The notes under the pieces: generated by a model
Seen by the model: the letters and a program-made list of their open reading frames with translations, nothing else
The model's database searches: none
What the model was told of the DNA's origin: nothing
NCBI GenBank assembly: GCA_001872985.1
Contig: MNYA01000469.1
Coordinates: 1-5,474 of the forward strand
DNA from: a bacterium CG2_30_54_10
GTDB lineage: Bacteria; Muiribacteriota; Ozemobacteria; Ozemobacterales; Ozemobacteraceae
Direction of reading: 5' to 3'
DNA length: 5,474 nt
Shown: piece after piece, positions 1 through 5,474 of the stretch
Layout of the letters: each line of letters begins with the position of its first letter
Numbering within the stretch: position 1 is the stretch's first letter
Program-made: the position numbers and the translations under genes

Positions 1-324
1 CACGCGCCCCCTCACAACACGCGAAGTGAATTGGCGTGCCTGACTCCCCGCAGTTGGGCCCTGTGCGCCCTCCGCTTCGCTCTCGCCGTCCTCCGCGATT
101 ACTGCGTAGATACGGCCGCTGAGCCTCGATTCTACAAACCAGGGGTCGGGCCGAGTCGCCCTGTCGAATCTCGATTGGCCGGGGTTCTCAACGCTTGATG
201 CGGAAGGTACCCCAATCCGGGGAGAAAAGCCGGCAGGAACTTGTTCCATCGGCCTTTTCAGATTAAATCCGGTTTGACTTCGTTCTTTAAAGGGGCTATC
301 CTGGTGCCAGGGATTTTTTGGCAT
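1..324 (-). CDS. Possible partial hypothetical protein, open at the left edge of the window (weak)
   Basis: I do not recognise this protein. On the minus strand a frame starts at an ATG (324-322) and runs 108 codons to base 1 without a stop, so any real gene would end outside the window. The predicted N-terminus reads MPKNPWHQDSPFKERSQTG and is polar and basic; further in it is rich in Gly, Ala, Glu and Arg. There is no membrane segment, signal peptide or motif I can name. An in-frame TGA lies two codons upstream of the ATG, so this is the first possible start, and only a weak GGTGA precedes it. Against it being a gene: the leftmost 198 bases are also open in a plus-strand frame, the region is hairpin-rich, and a good plus-strand promoter lies inside it. 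If real, it is divergent from the response regulator gene at 478. It could equally be a stop-poor intergenic repeat. Confidence 0.25.
   Translation of the reverse strand, partial: MPKNPWHQDSPFKERSQTGFNLKRPMEQVPAGFSPRIGVPSASSVENPGQSRFDRATRPDPWFVESRLSGRIYAVIAEDGESEAEGAQGPTAGSQARQFTSRVVRGRV
15..56. other. Imperfect hairpin
   Basis: Bases 15-27 (CAACACGCGAAGT) pair with 43-56 (ACTCCCCGCAGTTG). The stem has about 13 positions with one bulged base, one mismatch and G-T pairs. The loop (28-42) carries a small GGC/GCC palindrome at 33-40. It lies in a GC-rich stretch with no secure gene. It could be part of a dispersed repeat or a structured RNA, and the window edge prevents seeing its full extent. 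Confidence 0.35.
210..259. other. Two adjacent hairpins, structured non-coding stretch
   Basis: The first hairpin is CCCC (210-213) with GGGG (219-222) around a 5-base loop. The second and longer one pairs GAAAAG-CCG (224-232) with CGG-C-CTTTTC (250-259, one bulged C). It continues after a small internal loop with GGAAC (236-240) pairing with GTTCC (243-247). They sit just upstream of the predicted promoter at 274-302. They may be part of a repeat, a regulatory site, or the tail of an upstream transcript; no U-run typical of an intrinsic terminator follows directly. Confidence 0.4.
274..302 (+). promoter_or_regulatory. Candidate sigma70-type promoter for the response regulator-copA unit
   Basis: TTGACT at 274-279 (5 of 6 to TTGACA) is followed by a 17-base spacer and TATCCT at 297-302 (4 of 6 to TATAAT). 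Transcription would start near 309, leaving an untranslated leader of about 170 bases before the ATG at 478. It is the best match I found upstream of that gene. Elements closer to 478 have weaker hexamers or wrong spacing. An unrecognised sigma factor could use another site. Confidence 0.4.
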
Positions 325-477
325 GTTTCACCGTGGTTTTCAGATCTGTACACTGCTTGCTGAGGTCATTGATGCCCGGCTGACAGGTGATTCTGAATTT
401 TTCTCGCTGTGAGGTCTGTGAATTGTGGTTTCTTCAGTTTTTTGTCGGCCAATTAGGGCTTTGGTCAGAGAGGGCAC
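325..477. other. Leader/intergenic stretch before the response regulator gene
   Basis: This T-rich stretch holds no credible open frame. It ends in a good ribosome binding site, GAGAGGG at 468-474, three bases before the ATG at 478. Just upstream, at 300-311, is a short perfect palindrome CCTGG-TG-CCAGG followed by GATTTTTT, overlapping the predicted transcription start. I see no riboswitch consensus or sigma54 element here. Confidence 0.4.
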
Positions 478-1377
478 ATGAAGATTCTGATCGTTGATGA
501 TGATCCTTCATTGCGGGAATTCCTATTAGAATCCATCCGAATGCAGGGTCACAAGGTGGTTTCCGCTTGCGACGGATGCGAAGGGTTGAAGATTTTTCAA
601 GAGGAAGCCCCGGATCTCGTTTTTACCGATATCCGAATGCCGAAAATGGATGGATTCAAGTTCCTTACGGAGATCAGGAATCTCACAAAAGAAACTATCG
701 TGATAATAGTTACCGGCTTGGGAAGCGATGAGTGCGTCCTTGAGGCAATGCGCCGAAGCGCAAATGACTTTCTGCGAAAACCCATTCATCATAACGTCCT
801 TTTCCCGCTTCTGGCTAAATACTCCGGCATCGTTGAGACGCATTCCCGCTTTCTGGAAACGATCAACCTGTTCACCACCCGCAGCGCGGTGGTGAGTTTC
901 GATAACCGGTTGGAAATGATTCCGCACGTTGTGCAGCGCCTTCTGATGGAAACTGGCGAGTCCATTCCCCGCGATCTCCGCCTTGGAATCAGGATAGGTC
1001 TGGTCGAACTCATGACGAATGCCATCGAGCACGGCAACCTTCAGATTACCTACGAGGAAAAGCTCGAGGCGATGCGCACCGATTTTGACGGAATCCAGAA
1101 ACTGCATTCCCTGAGATTGAAAGATCCGAATCTGGCCGCTCGCCGGGTACAAGTAGAGTTCACCATGGACAAAGATTCCTGCACATGGACCATTTCCGAC
1201 GAAGGGAATGGCTTCGACTGGAAAAACCTTCCCAATCCGCTTTCACCAGAAAATCTTGATAATCCGAACGGTCGAGGGATATTTCTCGCCCGTCTCCATA
1301 TTGACGAGGTCGAGTTCCAGGGTAAAGGTAACAAAGTCAGGGTGATGAAAAAACTTCCCAAACCTCAGGCAAAATGA
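478..1377 (+). CDS. Response regulator receiver fused to an RsbW-type (HATPase_c) domain
   Basis: This 299-residue cytoplasmic signalling protein has a receiver domain (about residues 1-120) with the acidic cluster D7-D9, phospho-acceptor D51 in TDIRMPKMDG, T79 and K101. After a linker, a GHKL/HATPase_c domain (about 135-292) shows an N-box ELMTNAIEHGN (177-187), a G1 motif DEGNGFD (241-247) and a G2 motif GRGIFLA (265-271). There is no DHp/His-box segment, so it is not a usual histidine kinase. The ATPase part resembles RsbW/SpoIIAB-type serine kinases and anti-sigma factors, including the long insert TYEEKLEAM...RRVQVEF between N-box and G1 seen in environmental members. In such families phosphorylation of the receiver typically gates kinase or partner binding; the actual partner (a STAS protein or sigma factor) is not in the window. 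The start is supported by GAGAGGG at 468-474. Its stop overlaps the copper ATPase start by four bases (ATGA, 1374-1377), implying one operon. Confidence 0.9.
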   Translation: MKILIVDDDPSLREFLLESIRMQGHKVVSACDGCEGLKIFQEEAPDLVFTDIRMPKMDGFKFLTEIRNLTKETIVIIVTGLGSDECVLEAMRRSANDFLRKPIHHNVLFPLLAKYSGIVETHSRFLETINLFTTRSAVVSFDNRLEMIPHVVQRLLMETGESIPRDLRLGIRIGLVELMTNAIEHGNLQITYEEKLEAMRTDFDGIQKLHSLRLKDPNLAARRVQVEFTMDKDSCTWTISDEGNGFDWKNLPNPLSPENLDNPNGRGIFLARLHIDEVEFQGKGNKVRVMKKLPKPQAK

Positions 1378-2120
1378 AGGTTTCCGAACCGCTTTTCCTC
1401 TCGATCGGAGGAATGAGCTGCGCCAACTGCGCACGCGGAATTGAAAAATCACTATCCCGGATTGAAGGAATTGAGTTCGTCCGTGTCTACCTGGCCGAAG
1501 AATCCGCCGAGATCTCATTCGACTCTGATAAAATCCGGTCTTCTGAGATCATCAAACGAATTGTGGAGCTGGGTTTTGAGGGAAAGCCCATCGGAACCCC
1601 GATCGAAGAACAGACCGGCCTGGCCGCGATATTATTCACCGCATTGCTTGCCATCCCCGTTTTCTCCATGGCGATGTTCGGCGCTGATAATTGGCCGAAC
1701 AGGTTCAGCCAGATGGTTTTGTCCGGGATTATTCTAACGACCACCGGGCGCCGCTTTTTCACGGGGGCCGCCCGTTCTTTGGCATCGCGCTCCGCGAACA
1801 TGGATGTGCTGGTCGCCATGGGCGTGGGCGCGGCTTGGGGATATTCCGCGCTGGTAATGATGTTTCCCTCGATTGGCCACGGTGGGATGATCCATTTCGA
1901 AACATCCGCGGTGCTCGTGCTGTTCATTTTATTCGGAAAAATGCTCGAAACCCGGGCCAGACATAAAGCGACGGCCTCTCTTCGATCGCTCACCCGCATG
2001 CAGCAGGCGAAGGCCAGACGGGTATTAAACGATCTCGAAGAAACAATCGACGGGGCTGAAGTGAAACCCGGAGATCGGATCAGGGTACTTCCGGGTGAGT
2101 GCTTCCCTTCGACGGGGTGA
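1374..2120 (+). CDS. copA: Copper-translocating P1B-type ATPase, N-terminal part (frameshifted)
   Basis: This is the front third of a CopA-type Cu(+)/Ag(+) exporter of the inner membrane. Residues 7-70 form a heavy-metal-associated (HMA) domain with the metal-binding motif GMSCANC (C16, C19). Four membrane helices follow at about 82-101, 110-127, 142-164 and 172-192 (with MLETRARHKA after the last), then the start of the actuator domain up to VKPGDRIRVLPGE (residue 242). From there the frame is wrong: it reads CFPSTG and stops at TGA 2118-2120, whereas the family continues PGE-x-LPxDG. That continuation is present in the -1 frame from 2099. The ATG at 1374 overlaps the stop of the response regulator, pointing to translational coupling; only a weak AGG lies upstream. 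As it stands the fragment lacks the TGES loop, ion-binding CPC, phosphorylation and nucleotide domains, and cannot pump. Either the gene is broken, the assembly lost one base, or (less likely) decoding shifts frame. Confidence 0.9.
   Translation: MKVSEPLFLSIGGMSCANCARGIEKSLSRIEGIEFVRVYLAEESAEISFDSDKIRSSEIIKRIVELGFEGKPIGTPIEEQTGLAAILFTALLAIPVFSMAMFGADNWPNRFSQMVLSGIILTTTGRRFFTGAARSLASRSANMDVLVAMGVGAAWGYSALVMMFPSIGHGGMIHFETSAVLVLFILFGKMLETRARHKATASLRSLTRMQQAKARRVLNDLEETIDGAEVKPGDRIRVLPGECFPSTG
2096..2120 (+). other. Frameshift site within the copper ATPase gene
   Basis: In the -1 frame a TGA occupies 2096-2098; in the original frame a TGA occupies 2118-2120. The frame change must therefore lie between them. 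Reading GAG (2097-2099) and then GTG CTT CCC from 2099 restores PGE-V-LPFDG, the expected actuator motif. One G missing from an original GAGGTG explains this fully. No classical X-XXY-YYZ slippery heptamer is visible. A GGGG run (2114-2117) abuts the TGA, but slipping there would leave the wrong residues CFPSTG in the motif. Confidence 0.85.
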
Positions 2121-3580
2121 TAGAGCGCGGGGAAACTGCCGCCGATGAGAGCCTTCTAACGGGTGAATCGATGCCTGTTTCCAAGGGACCGGGGGCGACT
2201 GCCATCTCGGGGAGCCTCAACCTTACGGGAGAGGTTCTTGTGAAGGCGAATCGGAATGGAAGCGAATCCACCCTTCAGGCGCTGATTCGGACGATGCGTC
2301 GGGCTCAGGCCGATAAGCCGCCGATTCAACGATTCGCCGACAGGGTATCTGACTGGTTCGTTCCTGTTGTGATCGGTTCGGCACTGATCACCGGCCTTGG
2401 ATGGATCGCCTCAGGGACCGATTGGAACATGGCGCTGATGCACTCGATAACCGTCCTGGTCGTGGCATGTCCATGTGCGCTTGGGCTGGCCACCCCAACC
2501 GCGGTGGTTGTAGCGTGCGGAATCGCTTTGCGCCGCGGCCTTCTGGTCAAAAAGCCATCCGCCCTCGAAGCCCTTGCATCGATAAAATTCATTTTATTCG
2601 ACAAAACTGGTACTCTGACCGAAGGAACCCCCACCGTGAAATTCGCCATGGATACCACCGGCGGGGAACTTGCCATTAATGCAGTCAGACCAGAACCCAG
2701 CGTGAATCTTCAGTGTTTGCTCGGCTTTCTCGGACGGTCCATCCATCCCTTGGCTCGCGGGGCCGCCGCTTGGGTTGCAGCGAAAGGAATCGTTCCCGAA
2801 ACCCCCATATCGGTCGAGGAACAAAAAGGGTTCGGCATACTAGGGAAGGCCGCTGACGGGTCTGAATGGCTAATCGGAAGCCGGGAGCTTCTTGAAGAAA
2901 AAAAGATCAAAGTTCCCGATCTTCCTGATGTTTTCCGAAAAGAGGCTTTGACAACCGTTTTCGCCGCCAGGGAGGGCATGATCGCAGCGATTTTCGGGCT
3001 TGCCGATGCTCCAAAGGCCGCTGCTTCAGAAACAATAAGGCAACTTCGCGATCGTGGAGTCGAGCCGGTCATGGTTTCGGGAGACAGGCCCGAAGTGGCG
3101 TCGGCAGTGGGTTCAGCGGTCGGAGTGACCGAAATAAGAGCGGGGGTGAAACCAGAGGGGAAGTGGAAAATCGTGAAGGATTACCTTACCCGTGGGCCGG
3201 TTTGCTTCGTAGGCGATGGGATAAATGATGCTCCCGCATTATCAGCCGCGACAGTCGGAATCGCCATCGGTTCCGGCGCGGACGCAGCGAAGGAAGCCAC
3301 CGACCTGGTTCTCCCCGGAACTAACATTTCATTGCTTCCCTTTGCGATCGATCTGTCTCGCCAGACCCTCCGGAAAATCCGACAAAACCTGTTTTGGGCG
3401 ATGGTCTACAACCTCCTGGCTCTTCCACTAGCCTCCGGGGTTTTTATTCCGATGTTCGGCCCCGGGGCATCTATAAGCCCTGAACTAGCCGGGCTTCTCA
3501 TGGCTTTATCCTCGGTTTCGGTCGTTACCAACTCCCTGCTTTTACGAACGTTTTTCCCTGAATCCGACGGCTCCGGGTAA
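2099..3580 (+). CDS. copA: Copper-translocating P1B-type ATPase, C-terminal part (frameshifted)
   Basis: This is the continuation of the CopA-type pump in the -1 frame. Counting from GTG 2099 it shows the actuator loop TGES (21-24), a membrane helix near 86-105, and the next helix with the metal site CPC (124-126). The P-domain has DKTGT with phosphorylated D168, and the N-domain has SIHP (214-217; usually SEHP) and GFGILG. The hinge motif reads MVSGDR and GDGIND is at 372-377. The last two helices carry NLFWAMVYN (YN at 437-438) and MALSS (468-472). CPC, YN and MxxSS together are the Cu(+)/Ag(+) P1B-1 signature. Joined to the front part the protein is 735 residues, normal for a one-HMA CopA. 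The GTG is only the first codon after a stop and lacks a strong ribosome binding site, so independent translation is doubtful; the next in-frame ATG is at 2171. The long intact frame suggests a very recent lesion or a sequence error. SGDR also occurs in cyanobacterial and CcoI/FixI-like pumps, so a role in oxidase copper supply is possible. Confidence 0.92.
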   Translation: MLPFDGVIERGETAADESLLTGESMPVSKGPGATAISGSLNLTGEVLVKANRNGSESTLQALIRTMRRAQADKPPIQRFADRVSDWFVPVVIGSALITGLGWIASGTDWNMALMHSITVLVVACPCALGLATPTAVVVACGIALRRGLLVKKPSALEALASIKFILFDKTGTLTEGTPTVKFAMDTTGGELAINAVRPEPSVNLQCLLGFLGRSIHPLARGAAAWVAAKGIVPETPISVEEQKGFGILGKAADGSEWLIGSRELLEEKKIKVPDLPDVFRKEALTTVFAAREGMIAAIFGLADAPKAAASETIRQLRDRGVEPVMVSGDRPEVASAVGSAVGVTEIRAGVKPEGKWKIVKDYLTRGPVCFVGDGINDAPALSAATVGIAIGSGADAAKEATDLVLPGTNISLLPFAIDLSRQTLRKIRQNLFWAMVYNLLALPLASGVFIPMFGPGASISPELAGLLMALSSVSVVTNSLLLRTFFPESDGSG

Positions 3581-3615
3581 AACCGCTTTTTTGAAAATTC
3601 CATCACTTCCTGGGC

Positions 3616-3644
3616 TTGACGAATGCAGGGTTCCAGGCTAAACT
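3616..3644 (+). promoter_or_regulatory. Candidate sigma70-type promoter for the phospholipase D-like gene
   Basis: TTGACG (3616-3621, 5 of 6 to consensus) is separated by exactly 17 bases from TAAACT (3639-3644, 4 of 6). Transcription would begin near 3651, about 28 bases before the GTG start at 3679. The TTG of the -35 box is also a possible in-frame start codon, but it has no ribosome binding site and is better explained as promoter. Confidence 0.5.
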
Positions 3645-3668
3645 CGGATGGTTTCGTATTTCCAGGTT

Positions 3669-3675
3669 GGGAGGG
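3669..3675 (+). promoter_or_regulatory. Ribosome binding site that decides the phospholipase D-like start
   Basis: GGGAGGG, a near-perfect Shine-Dalgarno sequence, ends three bases before GTG 3679. It favours this GTG over the in-frame TTG at 3616, which has no such site upstream. Confidence 0.7.
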
Positions 3676-3678
3676 ATT

Positions 3679-5220
3679 GTGAATTTTCCGAGAAAACAAA
3701 CACTGAAAGCAATGTTTTGTTCGCTGTTGGTGGCCTGCCTTCTGGCATTTTCGCCCGTTTGGGTATCCGCGGGCGAAATCGTTCAGACGAACGCTGAGTT
3801 GGTACAGGCCTTCCAAAATCTGAAAGTGGTGGGTGATGACATCTCCGCCATGGTTCGCTTTTTGTGGAAAAACGACGAAGCATGGTACACACGCTGGAAA
3901 ATGATCGAAGATGCCCAGAAGACGATCGATTGCACCTATTTTATCATCGACAAAGATATTTTCGGCCAAGCTTACCTTGGTCTCCTTTCCAAAAAGGCTC
4001 GCCAGGGTGTCAAGATCCGGCTGATGGTTGATTGGCGCATCGCGCATTCCAGCTATATGAAGGGAGTAATCGACAAACTCCAGGAGTTTTCAGGTCTTCC
4101 CAATGTTCAGGTTAAGTTGTACAACTCCGTTGTGAAGAATCTCGGCAGCCTTTTCACCGATTTCCGAAAACTGGCGGCCAACAACCATGACAAGATCATC
4201 ATCACCGACGAAATGACCGGAATCATCGGGGGCCGGAACATCGGCGCCGACTATTACGCCGGCGTCGGGGAAAATCCGATCGTCTATCGCGATTCAGATG
4301 TCCTGATGCGTGGATCGCATGCCTGCAAGCAACTCAAGGAAGCATTCGATGAAGAGTGGAACTACCTGAAAAACACCATCGTGAAACCCGACAAGATCAA
4401 CCTCGACAATCAATCGGCACGCCTCGATCTGGCTTATCGGGTCATGTCCCGCTACATAGGCGGTCGCGGTTTGTACAATCCCAAGGAAATACCCAACATC
4501 TCCGACAAGCTGCGTGAGGCTCTCAATGAAATGAATGCGGATGTTTCGAAATATAAGGGGATCACCGCCTTCTCCAGCTTCGACCTCTGGCGCGGCGAGC
4601 GAGCCAAGCCGCTCAAAATCATCGACAAAAATGCCCGCACTGGCGCACTGAATGGCATCACCCCCGCACTCGTGAAATTCATTGACGCTTCCAAAGATGA
4701 GATCCTGCTTCAGAACCCCTATGTCGTTCTCACCGAGATCGCCGAAGCCGCCCTTGAACGCGCATCCAAACGCGGCGTCAAGATCGTATTCCACTCGAAC
4801 AGTGGCGGCTCTACCGATTCTCTGCTTCCTCAGGCATTTTTGATGAACGACATTACCAGGCTTCTCCAGAAGATGCCCACCTGTCGATTTCTCGTGGCTC
4901 CGACCGAAAAAGAGCGTCTACACTCAAAAGTTTTCGTTTTCGATCGCCAGATCACTGTGGTCGGAAGCTACAACATGGATCCGCTCAGCGAACAGGTCAA
5001 CTCCGAGATCGTCGCGGCTGTCAACAACAAGCAATTCGGAACCATGGTAGCCCTCCGCATCTGGAAAGATATCGAAGGCCGTGTGGTGGAATACAAAAAC
5101 AAAGTTGATGAACGCGGAAATGTCGTTCCCGCTTACGGGCCTGAAAACCATCTTTCTCCGGAGGTCGTCAAAAAAATGAACCTGATGCGCAAGCTTGGCT
5201 GGATCAGGCCATTGATCTGA
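3679..5220 (+). CDS. Exported phospholipase D / cardiolipin synthase-like protein
   Basis: This 513-residue phospholipase D superfamily protein starts at GTG 3679, placed by GGGAGGG and by the signal peptide beginning there: basic MNFPRKQTLK, a hydrophobic core, and a probable cleavage site VSA|GE after residue 31. A lipobox-like LVAC (17-20) is also present, but the hydrophobic stretch runs on past it, so signal peptidase I is likelier. Two catalytic HKD motifs are seen: HDKIIITD (H170, K172, D177) followed by GGRNIG, and HSKVFVFD (H415, K417, D422) followed by GSYNMDPLS and NSE. The pairing of GGRNIG with GSxNxDPxS...N(S/T)E resembles ClsC-type cardiolipin synthases, which join or exchange phosphatidyl groups via a phosphohistidine intermediate. 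Phospholipid hydrolysis or transfer outside the cytoplasm is the likely activity, but HKD enzymes include nucleases and others, so the substrate is open. An in-frame TTG at 3616 would add 21 residues and bury the signal peptide. It has its own promoter and a terminator follows. Confidence 0.88.
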   Translation: MNFPRKQTLKAMFCSLLVACLLAFSPVWVSAGEIVQTNAELVQAFQNLKVVGDDISAMVRFLWKNDEAWYTRWKMIEDAQKTIDCTYFIIDKDIFGQAYLGLLSKKARQGVKIRLMVDWRIAHSSYMKGVIDKLQEFSGLPNVQVKLYNSVVKNLGSLFTDFRKLAANNHDKIIITDEMTGIIGGRNIGADYYAGVGENPIVYRDSDVLMRGSHACKQLKEAFDEEWNYLKNTIVKPDKINLDNQSARLDLAYRVMSRYIGGRGLYNPKEIPNISDKLREALNEMNADVSKYKGITAFSSFDLWRGERAKPLKIIDKNARTGALNGITPALVKFIDASKDEILLQNPYVVLTEIAEAALERASKRGVKIVFHSNSGGSTDSLLPQAFLMNDITRLLQKMPTCRFLVAPTEKERLHSKVFVFDRQITVVGSYNMDPLSEQVNSEIVAAVNNKQFGTMVALRIWKDIEGRVVEYKNKVDERGNVVPAYGPENHLSPEVVKKMNLMRKLGWIRPLI

Positions 5221-5243
5221 TCGACCTGTAAATCCCGTAAACC

Positions 5244-5272
5244 AAACCGCCTCATGTCCGGGCGGTTTTTTT
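5244..5272 (+). terminator. Rho-independent terminator after the phospholipase D-like gene
   Basis: AAACCGCC (5244-5251) pairs perfectly with GGCGGTTT (5261-5268) around a 9-base loop, and a run of seven T (5266-5272) follows. It lies 23 bases past the stop codon at 5220. The strong GC stem plus T-tract is typical of an intrinsic terminator on the plus strand; the reverse direction lacks a clean T-run. Confidence 0.9.
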
Positions 5273-5363
5273 ATACAAAGGCGTTCTGATTTGGGGGAAC
5301 GAAAAAAATATAAAACGTATCTGCTCAAAAAGAAGGGGCATTAGCCGATTCTCAACATAAAGC

Positions 5364-5428
5364 GAGATTCCTCACATTCGTTCGGAATGACAAGCGATGC
5401 TGTCATTTCGACCGAAGGGAGAAGTCTC
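5364..5428. repeat. Long imperfect inverted repeat, REP-like intergenic element
   Basis: The left arm (5364-5392, from GAGATTCC to GGAATGACA) is matched by the reverse complement of the right arm (5401-5428, from TGTCATTTCG to GAAGTCTC). About three quarters of positions agree, around an 8-base centre (AGCGATGC). Each arm is itself partly palindromic (ATTCC...GGAAT in the left, TTTCG...CGAAG in the right). Sequences of the form GAGATTCCTC...TTCGGAATGACA are, from memory, common as dispersed intergenic repeats in several bacterial groups. No coding frame crosses it, and no transposase is visible nearby. Confidence 0.65.
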
Positions 5429-5474
5429 TTGCGCCAGGATCGTTGAGCTTCCCCGAATTATTGAGTGGATACTA

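Noticed and set aside
12..59. Integron attC site: GTTGGGC at 53-59 fits GTTRRRY and the hairpin has a bulged base
   Set aside because: The opposite end (TCACAAC) does not fit RYYYAAC, the element is shorter than usual attC sites, and no cassette array or integrase is visible.
1..198. Plus-strand frame open from the window edge to TGA at 196-198, as a possible C-terminus of an upstream gene
   Set aside because: About 65 codons with Cys/Arg/Pro-rich, unrecognisable content; the minus strand is open over the same bases, so lack of stops reflects composition. Kept only as an alternative to the minus-strand frame.
300..320. CCTGG-TG-CCAGG palindrome followed by GATTTTTT as an intrinsic terminator
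   Set aside because: The stem is at most five base pairs with a two-base centre, and it overlaps the best promoter for the following gene.
526..1152. 208-codon minus-strand open frame within the response regulator gene
   Set aside because: It is antisense to a gene with clear receiver and ATPase motifs, and its translation shows no recognisable domain.
2105..2119. Programmed -1 frameshift at the GGGG run just before TGA 2118-2120
   Set aside because: Slippage there would still leave CFPSTG in place of VLPFDG in the conserved actuator motif; a missing base near 2099 explains the sequence better.
3574..3592. CGG-GTAAAA-CCG followed by a T-run after the copper ATPase stop, as a terminator
   Set aside because: Only three base pairs form the stem; too weak to call, although the T-run could contribute to partial termination.
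3406..4047. 213-codon minus-strand open frame spanning the copA/phospholipase junction
   Set aside because: It overlaps conserved coding sequence of both neighbours plus their intergenic promoter; no domain is recognisable.
5287..5314. TATAAA at 5309-5314 as a -10 box for a gene to the right of the window
   Set aside because: No acceptable -35 hexamer at 16-18 bases upstream, and A/T-rich sequence here makes a chance match likely.

Overview
The window comes from a bacterium with a base composition a little above half G+C (judged by eye). The exported phospholipase D-family protein with a Sec-type signal peptide fits a free-living, probably diderm, bacterium. The response regulator/RsbW-type kinase fusion is a design common in signalling-rich environmental lineages such as deltaproteobacteria and some candidate phyla. 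I cannot name a genus; this is inference from protein style only.

Layout. Bases 1-477 hold no secure gene. They contain a stop-free minus-strand reading frame that leaves the window at its left edge (324 down to 1), several imperfect hairpins (15-56, 210-222, 224-259) and a good sigma70-like promoter at 274-302. Bases 478-1377 encode a response regulator receiver fused to an RsbW/HATPase_c-type domain. Its stop codon overlaps by four bases the start of a copper-exporting P1B-type ATPase (CopA type). That ATPase gene (1374-3580) is split in two frames by a one-base discontinuity at about 2099-2102, inside the actuator domain. Repaired, it encodes a complete 735-residue pump with every signature motif. 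After a short gap containing its own promoter (3616-3644) and ribosome binding site (3669-3675), a phospholipase D superfamily protein with two HKD motifs runs 3679-5220. It is closed by a strong intrinsic terminator (5244-5272). The last 200 bases are non-coding and contain a long imperfect inverted repeat (5364-5428) of the kind dispersed between bacterial genes.

How the genes work together. The 4-base overlap suggests that the response regulator/RsbW fusion and the copper pump are co-transcribed and translationally coupled, so the regulator may act in metal or envelope stress signalling. No sensor kinase, sigma factor or anti-sigma antagonist lies in the window to test this. The phospholipase D-like protein appears to be a separate transcription unit. 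Apart from the frameshift, all three genes are recognisable members of known families. I do not see a convincing new multi-gene system; the points most worth checking are the frameshift, the open frame at the left edge, and the structured non-coding stretches at both ends.
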